Assembly: GCA_030148775.1 (NCBI GenBank)
Contig: JASBST010000103.1
Coordinates: 1 to 35,182, forward strand
Reading direction: 5' to 3'
Length of the DNA stretch: 35,182 nucleotides
DNA from: Thiogranum sp.
Lineage (GTDB): Bacteria > Pseudomonadota > Gammaproteobacteria > DSM-19610
Shown here: in pieces, positions 1 to 10,189 of the stretch
Numbering within the stretch: position 1 is the stretch's first letter
Layout: each line of letters starts with the position of its first letter
Notes under the pieces: generated by a model
What the model was told of the DNA's origin: nothing
The model's input: only the letters and a program-made list of their open reading frames with translations
Databases searched by the model: none
Made by a program: the position numbers and the translations under genes

Positions 1-1545
1 GGCCTCAAGGAGCGCTACGAGGTCCACCACGGGGTCGACATCACCGACCCGGCGATCGTCGCCGCCGCGACCTTGTCGACGCGCTATATCACCGATCGCC
101 AGCTGCCGGACAAGGCCATTGATCTGGTGGACGAAGCGGCCAGCCGGATTCTGATGGAAATCGATTCCAAGCCCGAACAGCTCGATCGCCTCGAACGACG
201 TCTGATCCAGCTGAAAATCGAGCGCGAGGCGCTGCAGAAAGAGTCCGACGAAGCGTCGAAAAAGCGTCTCGACATCCTGCAGGGTGAGATCGACACCGTG
301 GGGCGCGAGTATTCCGACCTGGAAGAGGTCTGGAAAGCGGAGAAGGCCGCCGTGCAGGGATCTCACCACATCAAGGAAGCCCTTGAGCGTGCCCGCCAGG
401 AACTGGATACCGCGCAACGCGCGGGCGACCTGACCCGTGCCGGAGAATTGCAGTACGGGCGCATTCCCGAGTTGGAAAAACAGCTCGCCGCCGCCGATCA
501 GGCGGAAATGCAGGAGATGAAACTGCTGCGCAACAAGGTCACCGACGAGGAGATCGCCGAGGTTGTCTCCAAGTGGACCGGTATTCCGGTGTCGAAAATG
601 CTCGAAGGCGAGCGCGACAAGCTGTTGCGCATGGAAAGCGAACTGGAAAAACGCGTGGTGGGCCAGAGCGAGGCGGTCAAGGCGGTGGCCGACGCCATTC
701 GCCGCTCGCGCGCCGGACTGTCCGATCCCAACCGGCCGAATGGTTCCTTCCTCTTCCTCGGGCCCACCGGGGTAGGCAAGACCGAGCTGACCAAGGCGCT
801 GGCGGAGTTTCTCTTCGACACCGAAGAGGCCATGGTTCGCGTCGACATGTCAGAATTCATGGAGAAGCATTCGGTGGCGCGCTTGATTGGCGCGCCTCCC
901 GGTTATGTCGGCTATGAGGAAGGTGGCTACTTGACCGAGGCGGTACGCCGCAAGCCTTATTCGGTGATCCTGCTCGACGAAGTCGAGAAGGCGCACCCGG
1001 ATGTGTTCAACGTGCTGCTTCAGGTGCTCGACGACGGGCGGCTGACCGACGGCCAGGGCCGCACCGTGGATTTTCGCAATAGCGTCATCGTCATGACCTC
1101 GAATCTGGGTAGTCAGCTGATCCAGGAACTCACCGGCGAGGAGAACTACGAGCGCATGAAGCAGGCGGTCATGGACGTGGTGGGTGGCCATTTTCGTCCC
1201 GAGTTCATCAACCGTATCGATGAGGCGGTGGTGTTCCATCCGCTCGGCCGCGAACAGATCCGTTCCATCACCACCATCCAGATCGACTACCTGCGCAAAC
1301 GCCTGACCGAGCGCGATCTGGGACTGCGCCTCAGCGACGCGGCGCTCGACCGGCTTGGCGAGGCCGGTTTCGATCCGGTCTACGGCGCGCGGCCGCTCAA
1401 GCGGGCGATCCAGCAGCAGCTGGAAAACCCGCTGGCACAGCAGATCCTGGCCGGGCATTTCCACCCCGGGCAGGTGATCGAAATCGACGCGGACGAATCC
1501 GGCCTGTTGTTCCGGGCGGGACGTTCGCAGGCCAGCGCGGCCTGA
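1..1545 (+). CDS. clpB: ClpB disaggregase, C-terminal part (5' end outside window)
   Basis: This is the C-terminal 514 residues of the AAA+ protein disaggregase ClpB, which works with DnaK/DnaJ/GrpE to dissolve protein aggregates in the cytoplasm. The reading frame is open from base 1, so the gene starts upstream of the window; the internal ATG at 73 is not the start. Visible parts are the end of the first nucleotide-binding domain, the long coiled-coil middle domain, then the second AAA+ domain with Walker [10 protein letters not shown] (about base 760), Walker [12 protein letters not shown] (about base 965) and the MTSNLGS sensor region, and finally the ClpB small C-terminal domain. The stop is followed by an intrinsic-terminator-like hairpin, so clpB probably ends its transcript here. 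Heat-shock control is usual for the family but its promoter is not in view. Confidence 0.97.
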   Translation, partial: GLKERYEVHHGVDITDPAIVAAATLSTRYITDRQLPDKAIDLVDEAASRILMEIDSKPEQLDRLERRLIQLKIEREALQKESDEASKKRLDILQGEIDTVGREYSDLEEVWKAEKAAVQGSHHIKEALERARQELDTAQRAGDLTRAGELQYGRIPELEKQLAAADQAEMQEMKLLRNKVTDEEIAEVVSKWTGIPVSKMLEGERDKLLRMESELEKRVVGQSEAVKAVADAIRRSRAGLSDPNRPNGSFLFLGPTGVGKTELTKALAEFLFDTEEAMVRVDMSEFMEKHSVARLIGAPPGYVGYEEGGYLTEAVRRKPYSVILLDEVEKAHPDVFNVLLQVLDDGRLTDGQGRTVDFRNSVIVMTSNLGSQLIQELTGEENYERMKQAVMDVVGGHFRPEFINRIDEAVVFHPLGREQIRSITTIQIDYLRKRLTERDLGLRLSDAALDRLGEAGFDPVYGARPLKRAIQQQLENPLAQQILAGHFHPGQVIEIDADESGLLFRAGRSQASAA

Positions 1546-1572
1546 AGATCGCGCGTAAAACGCCGCCGATAG

Positions 1573-1605
1573 CGGCAAAAGACGCGCCTTTCGGCGCCTT
1601 TTGCC
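1573..1605 (+). terminator. Hairpin after clpB, probable terminator
   Basis: The inverted repeat GGCAAAAG...CTTTTGCC encloses a further GC-rich pairing (CGCGCC / GGCGCC type) and starts 27 nt after the clpB stop. There is no long T run after it, only a short pyrimidine stretch, so it may be a weak intrinsic terminator or a 3'-end stabilising stem. Confidence 0.5.
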
Positions 1606-1617
1606 GGCTATTTCCGC

Positions 1618-1646
1618 TTGAAGGCACTGCTTTGAATCCGTAGTAT
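1618..1646 (+). promoter_or_regulatory. Candidate sigma-70 promoter for the barrel protein gene
   Basis: TTGAAG (1618-1623) is followed after 17 bp by TAGTAT (1641-1646), each matching 4 of 6 consensus bases. It lies after the clpB hairpin and 54 bp before the next start codon, so the barrel gene is probably transcribed on its own. Confidence 0.4.
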
Positions 1647-1699
1647 GATTCGGTCCCTGGCATCAGCCGGACCAGAATAATAGTCAGGAGGAGAAGCAA

Positions 1700-2290
1700 A
1701 TGTATTCTAAGAAAGCCATCAGGGCTCTGCTCGTTTCCATGTTTGCCGTATTGGTCAGCCCGGGGCTGGCCGCCAAGGGGTTGGAGTACAGTTATGCCGA
1801 CGTCGGCTACACCAAGTTCAACGGCGACGATTTCGATGTCGCGGGGGCCACGGTGGATGCCTCCTTTGGCGCGTTTGATCTGTTGGCGCTGCGGGCCCGT
1901 TATACGCGGGGATGGACGGATAATTACCCCAAGGTCCAGGATCCGTCGGGCGATCCGGATATGAACAGTTTCCAGCTCGGTGTGCGGCCGCACTATGAGA
2001 TTGTGAAGAAACTCGATGTTTACGCGGACCTGTTGTATTCGAACACCAAATTCAACGGCGACCGTTCGCGCACGGACATCGGTTGGATCTACGCCGGCGG
2101 CATGCGCTGGCAGATGCTCAAATGGATGGAGCTGAATCTGGCGGGCGAATACCGTTCCGGCAGCATCGACGCCGCCTTCGTGGTGGTCAACCCGGTGTTC
2201 AGAATCACCCGTAATATCGACCTCAGCGTCAAGACCAGTCAGAGCAGCGATGACAGCGATTACTTCGCCGGGCTGCGGCTTAAATTCTGA
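1700..2290 (+). CDS. Small outer-membrane beta-barrel protein
   Basis: A 196-residue predicted outer-membrane protein. It has a clear Sec signal peptide (residues 1 to about 25: KK charge, hydrophobic core, ...SPGLAA), then alternating hydrophobic/polar strands and a C-terminal LRLKF ending in phenylalanine, as needed for recognition by the BAM complex. The size suggests an eight-stranded barrel of the OmpA/OmpW/PagP size class, but I cannot assign a named family or a ligand. The start is fixed by an exact AGGAGG at 1686-1691, 8 nt before the ATG. The gene stands alone between its own promoter and a strong terminator, so it is a single-gene transcript. Function unknown. Confidence 0.8.
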   Translation: MYSKKAIRALLVSMFAVLVSPGLAAKGLEYSYADVGYTKFNGDDFDVAGATVDASFGAFDLLALRARYTRGWTDNYPKVQDPSGDPDMNSFQLGVRPHYEIVKKLDVYADLLYSNTKFNGDRSRTDIGWIYAGGMRWQMLKWMELNLAGEYRSGSIDAAFVVVNPVFRITRNIDLSVKTSQSSDDSDYFAGLRLKF

Positions 2291-2319
2291 GACAAGGGTC
2301 TTTCGCATTTCTCTGCCGA

Positions 2320-2343
2320 CCTGCCGCATCCGGCGGGTTTTTT
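2320..2343 (+). terminator. Rho-independent terminator after barrel protein gene
   Basis: A 7-bp stem CCTGCCG / CGGCGGG (one G-T pair) with a CATC loop at 2320-2337 is followed directly by six T (2338-2343). It lies 29 nt after the stop. The T run overlaps the stop codon of the convergent SDR gene. Confidence 0.85.
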
Positions 2344-3193
2344 ATTTCTGCTCGCCGCGTGAGACGCGCAGCAGGATACGATCGAGCGCCCGCGCGCTCA
2401 ACAGCCTTCGCAGGGTGGCGAATAACCAGGTGGGGAAGGTGACAAAATAACGCGGTCGCGGCGGCGTGCGTTCCAGTGCCAGGATGACTTTTTTCAGTAC
2501 CGCATCCGCGTCCAGGGTAAAGGGCACGGCCGCGCCCGGGCGCGACAAGCGCCGCTCGGTGGCCAGGTACTGTTCGCGATGGACACTGTTTTCGCAATCG
2601 ATGTTGCGCCGCCAGGCGGTCAGCGCGTTGGTGCGGAAACGACTGCGGATCGGCCCCGGTTCGATCAACACCGCATAGATGCCGCTGCCGGCAAGTTCGA
2701 GCCGCAGGGTGTCGTACAGGCCCTCCAGCGCATACTTGCTGGCATTGTAGGCGCCGCGGTAAGACAGCGCGACCAGGCCGAGCACCGAGCTGTTCTGGAT
2801 AATACGTCCCTCACCGGCCGCCCGCATCCAGGGCAGCAGGCGGTTGGTGAGATCCAGGGTGCCGAAGACATTGGTCTCGAACTGGGCGCGCAGCACCTCA
2901 CGACGCAGATCCTCGACCGCACCTGGCTGCCCGTAGCCGGCATTGTTGAACAGCGCGAACAGTCTTTTCCCGGTCAGCTCCGCCAGCGCCTCCACCGCGG
3001 CGGCGATCGAGTCGGGGTCGTCCAGGTCCAACTGCAAACACTGGAAGCCCTCCTGGCGCAAATGTTCCACATCGGTGCGTTTGCGGGCGCTGGCGATAAC
3101 CTGGTAGCCACGTGCCCGCAGGCCACTGGCCACACAAAGGCCGATGCCGCTGGAACACCCGGTAATCAGTACGTTGCGCCAACTTCCGCTCAT
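2342..3193 (-). CDS. Short-chain dehydrogenase/reductase (SDR)
   Basis: A 283-residue classical SDR, an NAD(P)H-dependent oxidoreductase of unknown substrate. The Rossmann nucleotide-binding motif TGCSSGIG is at residues 11-18, NNAG at 83-86, the catalytic serine region at 135-136 and the YxxxK pair is Tyr149/Lys153. The C-terminal extension, with a basic tail ending in KLQ-like residues, resembles the YbbO-like or retinol-dehydrogenase-like SDRs that act on aldehydes or lipids, but this is only a resemblance. It is transcribed alone, convergent with the barrel gene and divergent from pomA. No operon context helps to identify its substrate. Confidence 0.88.
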   Translation of the reverse strand: MSGSWRNVLITGCSSGIGLCVASGLRARGYQVIASARKRTDVEHLRQEGFQCLQLDLDDPDSIAAAVEALAELTGKRLFALFNNAGYGQPGAVEDLRREVLRAQFETNVFGTLDLTNRLLPWMRAAGEGRIIQNSSVLGLVALSYRGAYNASKYALEGLYDTLRLELAGSGIYAVLIEPGPIRSRFRTNALTAWRRNIDCENSVHREQYLATERRLSRPGAAVPFTLDADAVLKKVILALERTPPRPRYFVTFPTWLFATLRRLLSARALDRILLRVSRGEQK

Positions 3194-3266
3194 AGCGGGT
3201 TATTCTACCCGATTACAGGGAAGGAAATTTGCCGGCCCCCGGCGGGCCGACCGCGGGGGGGCGGGT

Positions 3267-3293
3267 TCAAGAATCCAGGTGGCGCGGCGATAT
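3267..3293 (+). promoter_or_regulatory. Candidate sigma-28 (FliA) promoter for pomAB
   Basis: TCAAGAAT (3267-3274), an 11-bp spacer and GGCGATAT (3286-3293) match the FliA consensus TAAAGTTT-N11-GCCGATAA at 5 of 8 and 6 of 8 positions with exact spacing. It lies 46 bp upstream of pomA, a class of gene commonly controlled by FliA. The match is suggestive, not decisive. Confidence 0.42.
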
Positions 3294-3339
3294 AACCGGG
3301 TACGGACAGTAGCTAATGAATTAGAGGGAGTCAGCCTGC

Positions 3340-4119
3340 ATGGACCTCGCCACCCTTGTCGGAGTTTTGGGGGCTTTCGGTATTATCGTTTCCGCCATTA
3401 TCGTCGGCGGCAGCGCGATTATCTTTGTCAACATACCTTCATTGCTGATCGTCGGCGGCGGCACGATGTTTGCTGTTTTGATCAAATTTCCGCTCGGCCA
3501 TTTTCTGACCGCGTTCAAAGTCGCCACCAAGGCATTCTTCAACAAACCCGAGGATCCGATGAAACTGATTGAGGAGGGTGTGCAGCTGGCGCACATCGCG
3601 CGCAAGGAAGGTGTGCTCGGGCTTGAAGGCCAGGATATTGAGAACGAATTTCTCAAGCGCGGCATTCAGCTCAGCGTTGACGGTCACGAACCGGAATTCG
3701 TGCGCACCATGCTCAGCAAGGATATCAATATGACCATCGATCGCCATGAGCGTGGCCGGGCGATCTTCAAGGCCATCGGCGACGTGGCGCCGGCCATGGG
3801 GATGATCGGTACGCTGATCGGTCTGGTGCAGATGCTCTCGGCCATGGACGACCCCAAGGCGATCGGCCCGGCCATGGCGGTGGCGCTGCTGACCACCCTG
3901 TACGGTGCCATCATCGCCAACGCGTTCGCGCTGCCGGTGGCGGATAAACTGGCCCACCGCAGCCAGGAGGAACAGCTCAACAAGGCCTTGATCCTGGAAA
4001 CCATCAGCTCGATCCAGGAAGGTCTGAACCCACGCGTCATGGAGGAACTGCTGAAGACCTTCCTCCCCAGCAGCAAGCGCGATAGCGTGGGCGGCGAGTC
4101 CCAGGCCGACGCGGCCTGA
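3340..4119 (+). CDS. pomA: Flagellar stator protein PomA (MotA family)
   Basis: A 259-residue inner-membrane stator subunit that forms the ion channel of the flagellar motor with PomB and pushes on the rotor protein FliG. The N-terminus MDLATLVGVLGAFG and the block AMGMIGTLIGLVQML...DPKAIGPAMAVALLTTLYGA are characteristic of the sodium-type PomA branch rather than enterobacterial MotA. Four membrane segments are visible, with the cytoplasmic loop between the second and third. In that loop Arg88, Lys89 and Glu96 fall at the same numbers as the FliG-contacting charged residues of Vibrio PomA. A Shine-Dalgarno AGGGAG (3325-3330) precedes the ATG by 9 nt. It is first in a pomA-pomB-pilZ operon. 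Confidence 0.95.
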   Translation: MDLATLVGVLGAFGIIVSAIIVGGSAIIFVNIPSLLIVGGGTMFAVLIKFPLGHFLTAFKVATKAFFNKPEDPMKLIEEGVQLAHIARKEGVLGLEGQDIENEFLKRGIQLSVDGHEPEFVRTMLSKDINMTIDRHERGRAIFKAIGDVAPAMGMIGTLIGLVQMLSAMDDPKAIGPAMAVALLTTLYGAIIANAFALPVADKLAHRSQEEQLNKALILETISSIQEGLNPRVMEELLKTFLPSSKRDSVGGESQADAA

Positions 4120-4153
4120 GGTTTGTGGCGGACTGCGAGGCTGACTGGCGGCA

Positions 4154-5437
4154 ATGTCCAACGAGTCCCCCCGCGCCAAGAAAGCCGAAGAAGGGGCGCC
4201 GCCGTGGGTAATGACCTTCGCCGACCTGATGTCGTTGCTGATGTGCTTTTTCGTTTTGCTGTTGTCGTTCTCTGAAATGGACGTTTCCAAGTACAAGGAG
4301 CTGGCCGGCTCGCTCAAGGACGCTTTCGGCGTGCAGCGGGAGATCCGCACCCGGGAACCGCCAAAAGGCATCAACATCATCGCCCGCGAATTCAGTCCGG
4401 GGCGCCCCGAGCCGACGTCGCTCAATGTCATCCGGCAGATGACGACGCAGGATCTTCGCGTCAACCTCGATCTGGGCAAAGAGCGCCGCCGCCCGGTGCC
4501 AACCCCTACCCAGGAGCAGGTGCCGGATAAAGATAAAACCTATAAACCGTCGGAGGCTCAAGGCGGCGCGCAAACCGACGGTTTGTCCAAAGCGCAGCTC
4601 CAGGAGCTGGCCACCGCCAAGGCACTGGCGCGCGAACGTCTGCAGGAGAAGCTCAACACGCAGGGCGTGGAGGCGGCAGCGGCGGCCTCCAAGACGGCTC
4701 GGGTCGATAACGAGACACTGGACCGGCTGTTGGCCGATCGGGATGCCGCGGAGCGATTGCGCGCGCTGCAGCAAAGCGCGCGGCTGATCAGCGAAGCACT
4801 GGGAAAGGAGATCAAGGCCGGTAGCGTCGATGTGGAAACGGCCGACCAGAAAATCATTATCCGGGTGCGCGAAAAAGCCTCTTTCGCCTCCGGCCATGCC
4901 GAATTGAAACACGGATTCGTGCCGATCCTGGCGCGGGTGGCGCAGATCCTCAAAGGTTCCGATGGCAAGATCATTGTCGCCGGTCATAGCGACAACGTGC
5001 CGATCCACAACGAGCGCTTTCGTTCGAACTGGGAGCTGTCGGCGGCGCGAGCGGTATCAGTGGCGCACGCCATGATGCGTTCGGCGGGACTCACCCCCAA
5101 TCGTCTGCTCATCCAGGGTTATGCCGACACCGATCCGGTGGCGAAAAACGACACCGCCGCCAATCGGGCGAAAAACCGGCGCGTTGAAATCATTTTGCAG
5201 CAGGGCCATGACAAGGTGGCCGCGGTCCCGATCAGCGGGGTGCAGACGGTCGCGCCCGCGGCCGGCTTGCCAGCCGCCCCCTCGCGGGGTCAAACTCCAC
5301 CCTCGGGCGGCAAGCCGGCGGTCAAATCGATCGTCGCGCCGCCAGCAGCCGGCGGCGCCGATACAGCGAACCCCGGGGCGGCGGCGTCACCGATCAAATC
5401 GGGGGCCGGATTGGGAATCCGTGCGGTGGGTCAATAG
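4154..5437 (+). CDS. pomB: Flagellar stator protein PomB (MotB family), long form
   Basis: A 427-residue stator partner of PomA that anchors to peptidoglycan. The single transmembrane segment (about 18-40) contains the ion-carrying aspartate at residue 24 (WVMTFAD24LMSLLMC31), the same number as in Vibrio PomB. The OmpA-like peptidoglycan-binding domain lies at about 225-345 (GHSDNVPI, NWELSAARA, NRAKNRRVEI). Between them is an unusually long linker of about 180 residues, including an Ala/Glu/Arg-rich probable coiled coil (about 145-225). After the OmpA domain comes a Pro/Ala/Gly-rich tail of about 75 residues. Typical PomB is a little over 300 residues, so linker and tail account for the extra length. 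It lies 34 bp after pomA. Confidence 0.93.
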   Translation: MSNESPRAKKAEEGAPPWVMTFADLMSLLMCFFVLLLSFSEMDVSKYKELAGSLKDAFGVQREIRTREPPKGINIIAREFSPGRPEPTSLNVIRQMTTQDLRVNLDLGKERRRPVPTPTQEQVPDKDKTYKPSEAQGGAQTDGLSKAQLQELATAKALARERLQEKLNTQGVEAAAAASKTARVDNETLDRLLADRDAAERLRALQQSARLISEALGKEIKAGSVDVETADQKIIIRVREKASFASGHAELKHGFVPILARVAQILKGSDGKIIVAGHSDNVPIHNERFRSNWELSAARAVSVAHAMMRSAGLTPNRLLIQGYADTDPVAKNDTAANRAKNRRVEIILQQGHDKVAAVPISGVQTVAPAAGLPAAPSRGQTPPSGGKPAVKSIVAPPAAGGADTANPGAAASPIKSGAGLGIRAVGQ

Positions 5438-5450
5438 GCAGAGAACGAGA

Positions 5451-6038
5451 ATGACTGACGAACGCAGAGAATATTTCCGCATAGAGGACGAGATAGCGCT
5501 GGACTACCGACCGGTCGCCGCCGACGAGGTGGATGGCCTGGTCGAGCGTATCCGCTCGCATTTGGTCGACCGCTTCACCGCCGCGTCCAGTTTTGCCGCC
5601 ACCAGCCGGCAGATGGCGCACGCCATTCACAAGGTGCAACACGACTCCCCGGAGTTGGCGCGCTGTCTGCATGCGCTGGACAACAAGTTGAACATGATCG
5701 CGCAGCTGTTCGTCAGCGAGGAAATGCACGTCAACGACCAGCCATCGCGCGAGGTCACCCTGAGCGCCGGCGGGCTGGCGTTTCGCTCACAGCAGGAAAT
5801 CAGCGTCGGCAGTCTGTTGGAGCTGCGCATGGTGTTGTTCCCTTCACTGGTGGGCATTCTGACCATCAGTCGGGTGGTCTCCTGCGAGCGCGACGACGCT
5901 ACCGGTGGCGAGTTTCCCTGGCTGGTGGCCGTCGAGTACGAACACCTGCGCGAGGCCGACCGTGAGTTGCTGGTGCGTCATATCATGGCCAAGGAAACCG
6001 AACAGCTGCGAGCGCTGCGTTCAGAAAACGACAGTTGA
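5451..6038 (+). CDS. PilZ-domain protein, probable c-di-GMP effector for the motor
   Basis: A 195-residue soluble protein. The start at 5451 is 13 nt after the pomB stop; the same frame is open further upstream inside pomB but that is not coding. RREYFR carries an RxxxR motif at residues 6-10, and TLSAGG at 103-108 resembles the second PilZ motif (D/N)xSxxG with Thr replacing Asp/Asn. About 95 residues, mostly predicted helical (about 23-92), separate the two motifs, which in canonical PilZ domains lie some 20-30 residues apart. A non-canonical, oligomerising PilZ like the tetrameric xanthomonad type is possible. Its place behind pomAB suggests a YcgR-like role in c-di-GMP control of motility; this is inference. 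Confidence 0.78.
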   Translation: MTDERREYFRIEDEIALDYRPVAADEVDGLVERIRSHLVDRFTAASSFAATSRQMAHAIHKVQHDSPELARCLHALDNKLNMIAQLFVSEEMHVNDQPSREVTLSAGGLAFRSQQEISVGSLLELRMVLFPSLVGILTISRVVSCERDDATGGEFPWLVAVEYEHLREADRELLVRHIMAKETEQLRALRSENDS

Positions 6039-6039
6039 C

Positions 6040-7845
6040 TCAGGGCTCGGTCGCCAGCGAAACCAGCTCGCTTTCCTCCTGCTTTTGCAGTTCCCAGAGA
6101 CGGGCGTAGAGTCCGTCGTGCGCCAACAGTTCGCCGTGGCGCCCCTGTTCGACCACGCGGCCCGCTTCCATGACCAGGATGCTGTCGGCGTCGACCACGG
6201 TCGACAGGCGGTGGGCGATCACCAGCGTGGTGTGATCCAGCGCCGCGCTGCGCAGACTGTCGAGGATGATCTGTTCGGAATGGCTGTCGAGGCTGGAGGT
6301 GGCTTCGTCGAACACCAGGATTTTCGGATTCTTGAGAATCGCGCGGGCGATCGCCACCCGCTGTTTCTCACCGCCGGATAGTTTCAGTCCCCGCTCGCCG
6401 ACCAGCGTGTCGTAACCCTGGGGCAGGCTGGCGATGAAATCGTGAATATTCGCCGCCCGCGCGGCTGTCTCAATTTCGCTCTGGTCGGCTTCGGGGCGCG
6501 CATAGCCGATGTTGTAGCGCAGCGTGTCGTTGAACAGCACGGTGTCCTGCGGCACGATGCCGATGGCAGCGCGCAGACTCCGCTGGGTCAGCGCGCGCAC
6601 GTCCTGGCCGTTGATCAGAATACGGCCGCTATCCACGTCGTAGAACCGAAACAGCAGTCGCGCCAGGGTGGACTTGCCGGCGCCGCTCGGTCCGACAATC
6701 GCCACTTTATGGCCGGCGGGAACGGTGAAGCTCACCCGGTGCAGGATCGGGCGCTGACTGTCGTAGGCGAAATCCACCTGTTCGAAGCGTACTTCGCCGT
6801 CCCCGACCTCCAGCGTCGTGGCGTCCTTGCGGTCGCGGATTTCCGGTTCCAGCTCCATCACCTCGAACATCGCCCGCATGTCGGCGATGGCGTGTTTCAG
6901 CTGGCTGTAGACGATGCCGAGAAAATTCAACGGAATGAACAGCTGCAGTAAAAACGCGTTGATCAGCACCAGGTCGCCGATTGTCAGCGTGCCGGCAACC
7001 ACCCCGCGCGCGGCCAGGATCATGATCAGCGTGACCCCGGCGGCGATAATGCCGGACTGGCCGACGTTGAGCGCCGACATCGACGTCTGACTCTTGACCG
7101 CGGAGTCCTCCCAGCGTTCCAGCGACTGATTGTAACGGCGCAGCTCGTGCGCTTCGTTGCCGAAATACTTGACCGTTTCATAGTTGATCAGACTGTCGAC
7201 CGCCTGGGTGTTGGCCTGCGAGTCGCTGGCGTTCATGCTGACCCGGTACTTCATTCGCCATTCGGTGATCTTCAGGGTGAACAGAATGTAGACCACCACG
7301 GATGCGAAGGTGATGACGGCAAACCAGGGGTCGTAATCGCGCAGCAGGATACCGGCGATGAGCGTCACCTCGACCAGCGTCGGCAGAATACTGAACGCCA
7401 TGTAGTTGAGCAGCGAGCTGACGCTGCGCGCGCCGCGCTCCAGGTCACGGGAGATGCCGCCGGTCTTGCGCTCCAGGTGGTAGCGCAGCGACAGGCGGTG
7501 CAGCTGTTCCAGTACGCGGGTGGAAACCTGGCGCATGGCGCCGTGGCGCACCCGCGCGAACACCGAATCGCGCAGTTCGTTGAACAGTGAACTGGCCAGA
7601 CGCAAGGCGCCATAGCCCAGCAGCAGGGCCAGCGGCAGGACCAGCGCGGCGTCGGTGACACTCAGGGCGTCGACAATATCCTTGAGGACCAGGGGTATCC
7701 CGACATTGGCGATTTTCGACAAGACCAGCGCCGCCACCGCCACGGCCACGCGCCCGCGATAGTCCCAGAGGAAAGGCACCAGCGATTTCAGGGTTTTAAT
7801 GTCGTTGCCCCGGTTCGGTGGCAGTTCGGTGTGGCGCCTGTGCAT
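6040..7845 (-). CDS. Atm1-type ABC transporter, fused membrane and ATPase domains
   Basis: A 601-residue half-transporter that works as a homodimer in the inner membrane. Residues about 20-310 form the six-helix exporter domain. The nucleotide-binding domain has Walker A GPSGAGKST (from residue 385), signature LSGGEKQ (from 489) and Walker B ILVFDEATSS. The blocks RKTGGISRDLERG and NYETVKYFGNEAHE are typical of the Atm1/HMT1 branch, which exports glutathione-bound metals or persulfides and is tied to Fe-S or heavy-metal homeostasis. The start at 7845 gives the usual family length; a longer upstream frame exists but adds an unlikely Pro/Ala-rich leader. It is convergent with pilZ (1 nt apart) and divergent from fmdB. 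Confidence 0.9.
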   Translation of the reverse strand: MHRRHTELPPNRGNDIKTLKSLVPFLWDYRGRVAVAVAALVLSKIANVGIPLVLKDIVDALSVTDAALVLPLALLLGYGALRLASSLFNELRDSVFARVRHGAMRQVSTRVLEQLHRLSLRYHLERKTGGISRDLERGARSVSSLLNYMAFSILPTLVEVTLIAGILLRDYDPWFAVITFASVVVYILFTLKITEWRMKYRVSMNASDSQANTQAVDSLINYETVKYFGNEAHELRRYNQSLERWEDSAVKSQTSMSALNVGQSGIIAAGVTLIMILAARGVVAGTLTIGDLVLINAFLLQLFIPLNFLGIVYSQLKHAIADMRAMFEVMELEPEIRDRKDATTLEVGDGEVRFEQVDFAYDSQRPILHRVSFTVPAGHKVAIVGPSGAGKSTLARLLFRFYDVDSGRILINGQDVRALTQRSLRAAIGIVPQDTVLFNDTLRYNIGYARPEADQSEIETAARAANIHDFIASLPQGYDTLVGERGLKLSGGEKQRVAIARAILKNPKILVFDEATSSLDSHSEQIILDSLRSAALDHTTLVIAHRLSTVVDADSILVMEAGRVVEQGRHGELLAHDGLYARLWELQKQEESELVSLATEP

Positions 7846-7969
7846 GGGGCGGCATTGTAGCGCATGCGCCGCGCCAGTAGGTTGGCCCGGCCCGAGCGCT
7901 GGACGCTTGCCGGGGATCCCCGAGCAAGCCGCCGTTGCCGGCGGTTGGCGGCACAATCGGGCCCGGACC

Positions 7970-7978
7970 TGCTATAAT
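7970..7978 (+). promoter_or_regulatory. Extended -10 promoter for fmdB-aspS-nudB
   Basis: TG (7970-7971), one base, then a perfect TATAAT (7973-7978) forms an extended -10 element. No good -35 lies at normal spacing, which fits an extended -10 promoter. The start would be near 7985, about 27 nt before fmdB. Confidence 0.68.
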
Positions 7979-8011
7979 CGCGCGCTTTGTTAACCTGGCG
8001 GAATCACGGGT

Positions 8012-8329
8012 ATGCCGATCTACGAATATCGTTGTGCCGAATGCGGCCACCAATTGGAAAAACTGCAGAAGATTTCAGACGCCGCGTTGCTGGATTGCCC
8101 GGCCTGCGGCAAGCCGGCGTTACAGAAACTGGTCTCGGCCGCGGGTTTTCGCCTCAAGGGTGGCGGTTGGTACGAGACCGATTTCAAAAAGGACAAAAAG
8201 AAAAATCTCGCCAAGGACGACAGCCGTAGCAACAGCAACAGCGCCTCCGGCGAGGGCAAGGGCAAGACCGAGAGCAAGACCGGGGGCGAGAGCAAACCGT
8301 CTTCCGGCGGCAGTGAGAAAACCGGCTAG
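8012..8329 (+). CDS. FmdB-family zinc-ribbon protein
   Basis: A 105-residue protein with the N-terminal FmdB zinc ribbon: [12 protein letters not shown] and LDCPACGKP supply two CxxC pairs that would bind one zinc. After about residue 62 it becomes a low-complexity Lys/Ser/Gly/Glu-rich tail. The family is widespread as a putative regulatory or ribosome-associated protein, but no biochemical role is firmly known. It commonly lies just upstream of aspS in proteobacteria, as here (67 bp gap), so the two are probably cotranscribed from the extended -10 promoter. Confidence 0.88.
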   Translation: MPIYEYRCAECGHQLEKLQKISDAALLDCPACGKPALQKLVSAAGFRLKGGGWYETDFKKDKKKNLAKDDSRSNSNSASGEGKGKTESKTGGESKPSSGGSEKTG

Positions 8330-8396
8330 AGACCGGCGCTTCAATCACCGCGGGGCGACCGGCCCGGCGTCACAGGATACAGGACAGACCCGTTAC

Positions 8397-10181
<1,785 letters not shown>

Positions 10182-10189
10182 AGGCGCTG

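Noticed and set aside
3439-5008. Long minus-strand open frames (346 and 323 codons) opposite pomA and pomB
   Set aside because: They are shadows of strongly recognisable genes on the plus strand in GC-rich DNA, rich in His/Arg/Gln, with no family signature.
7935-8396. 154-codon upstream extension of the aspS frame over fmdB
   Set aside because: fmdB in the other frame is a clear zinc-ribbon protein and aspS has its normal N-terminus at 8397.
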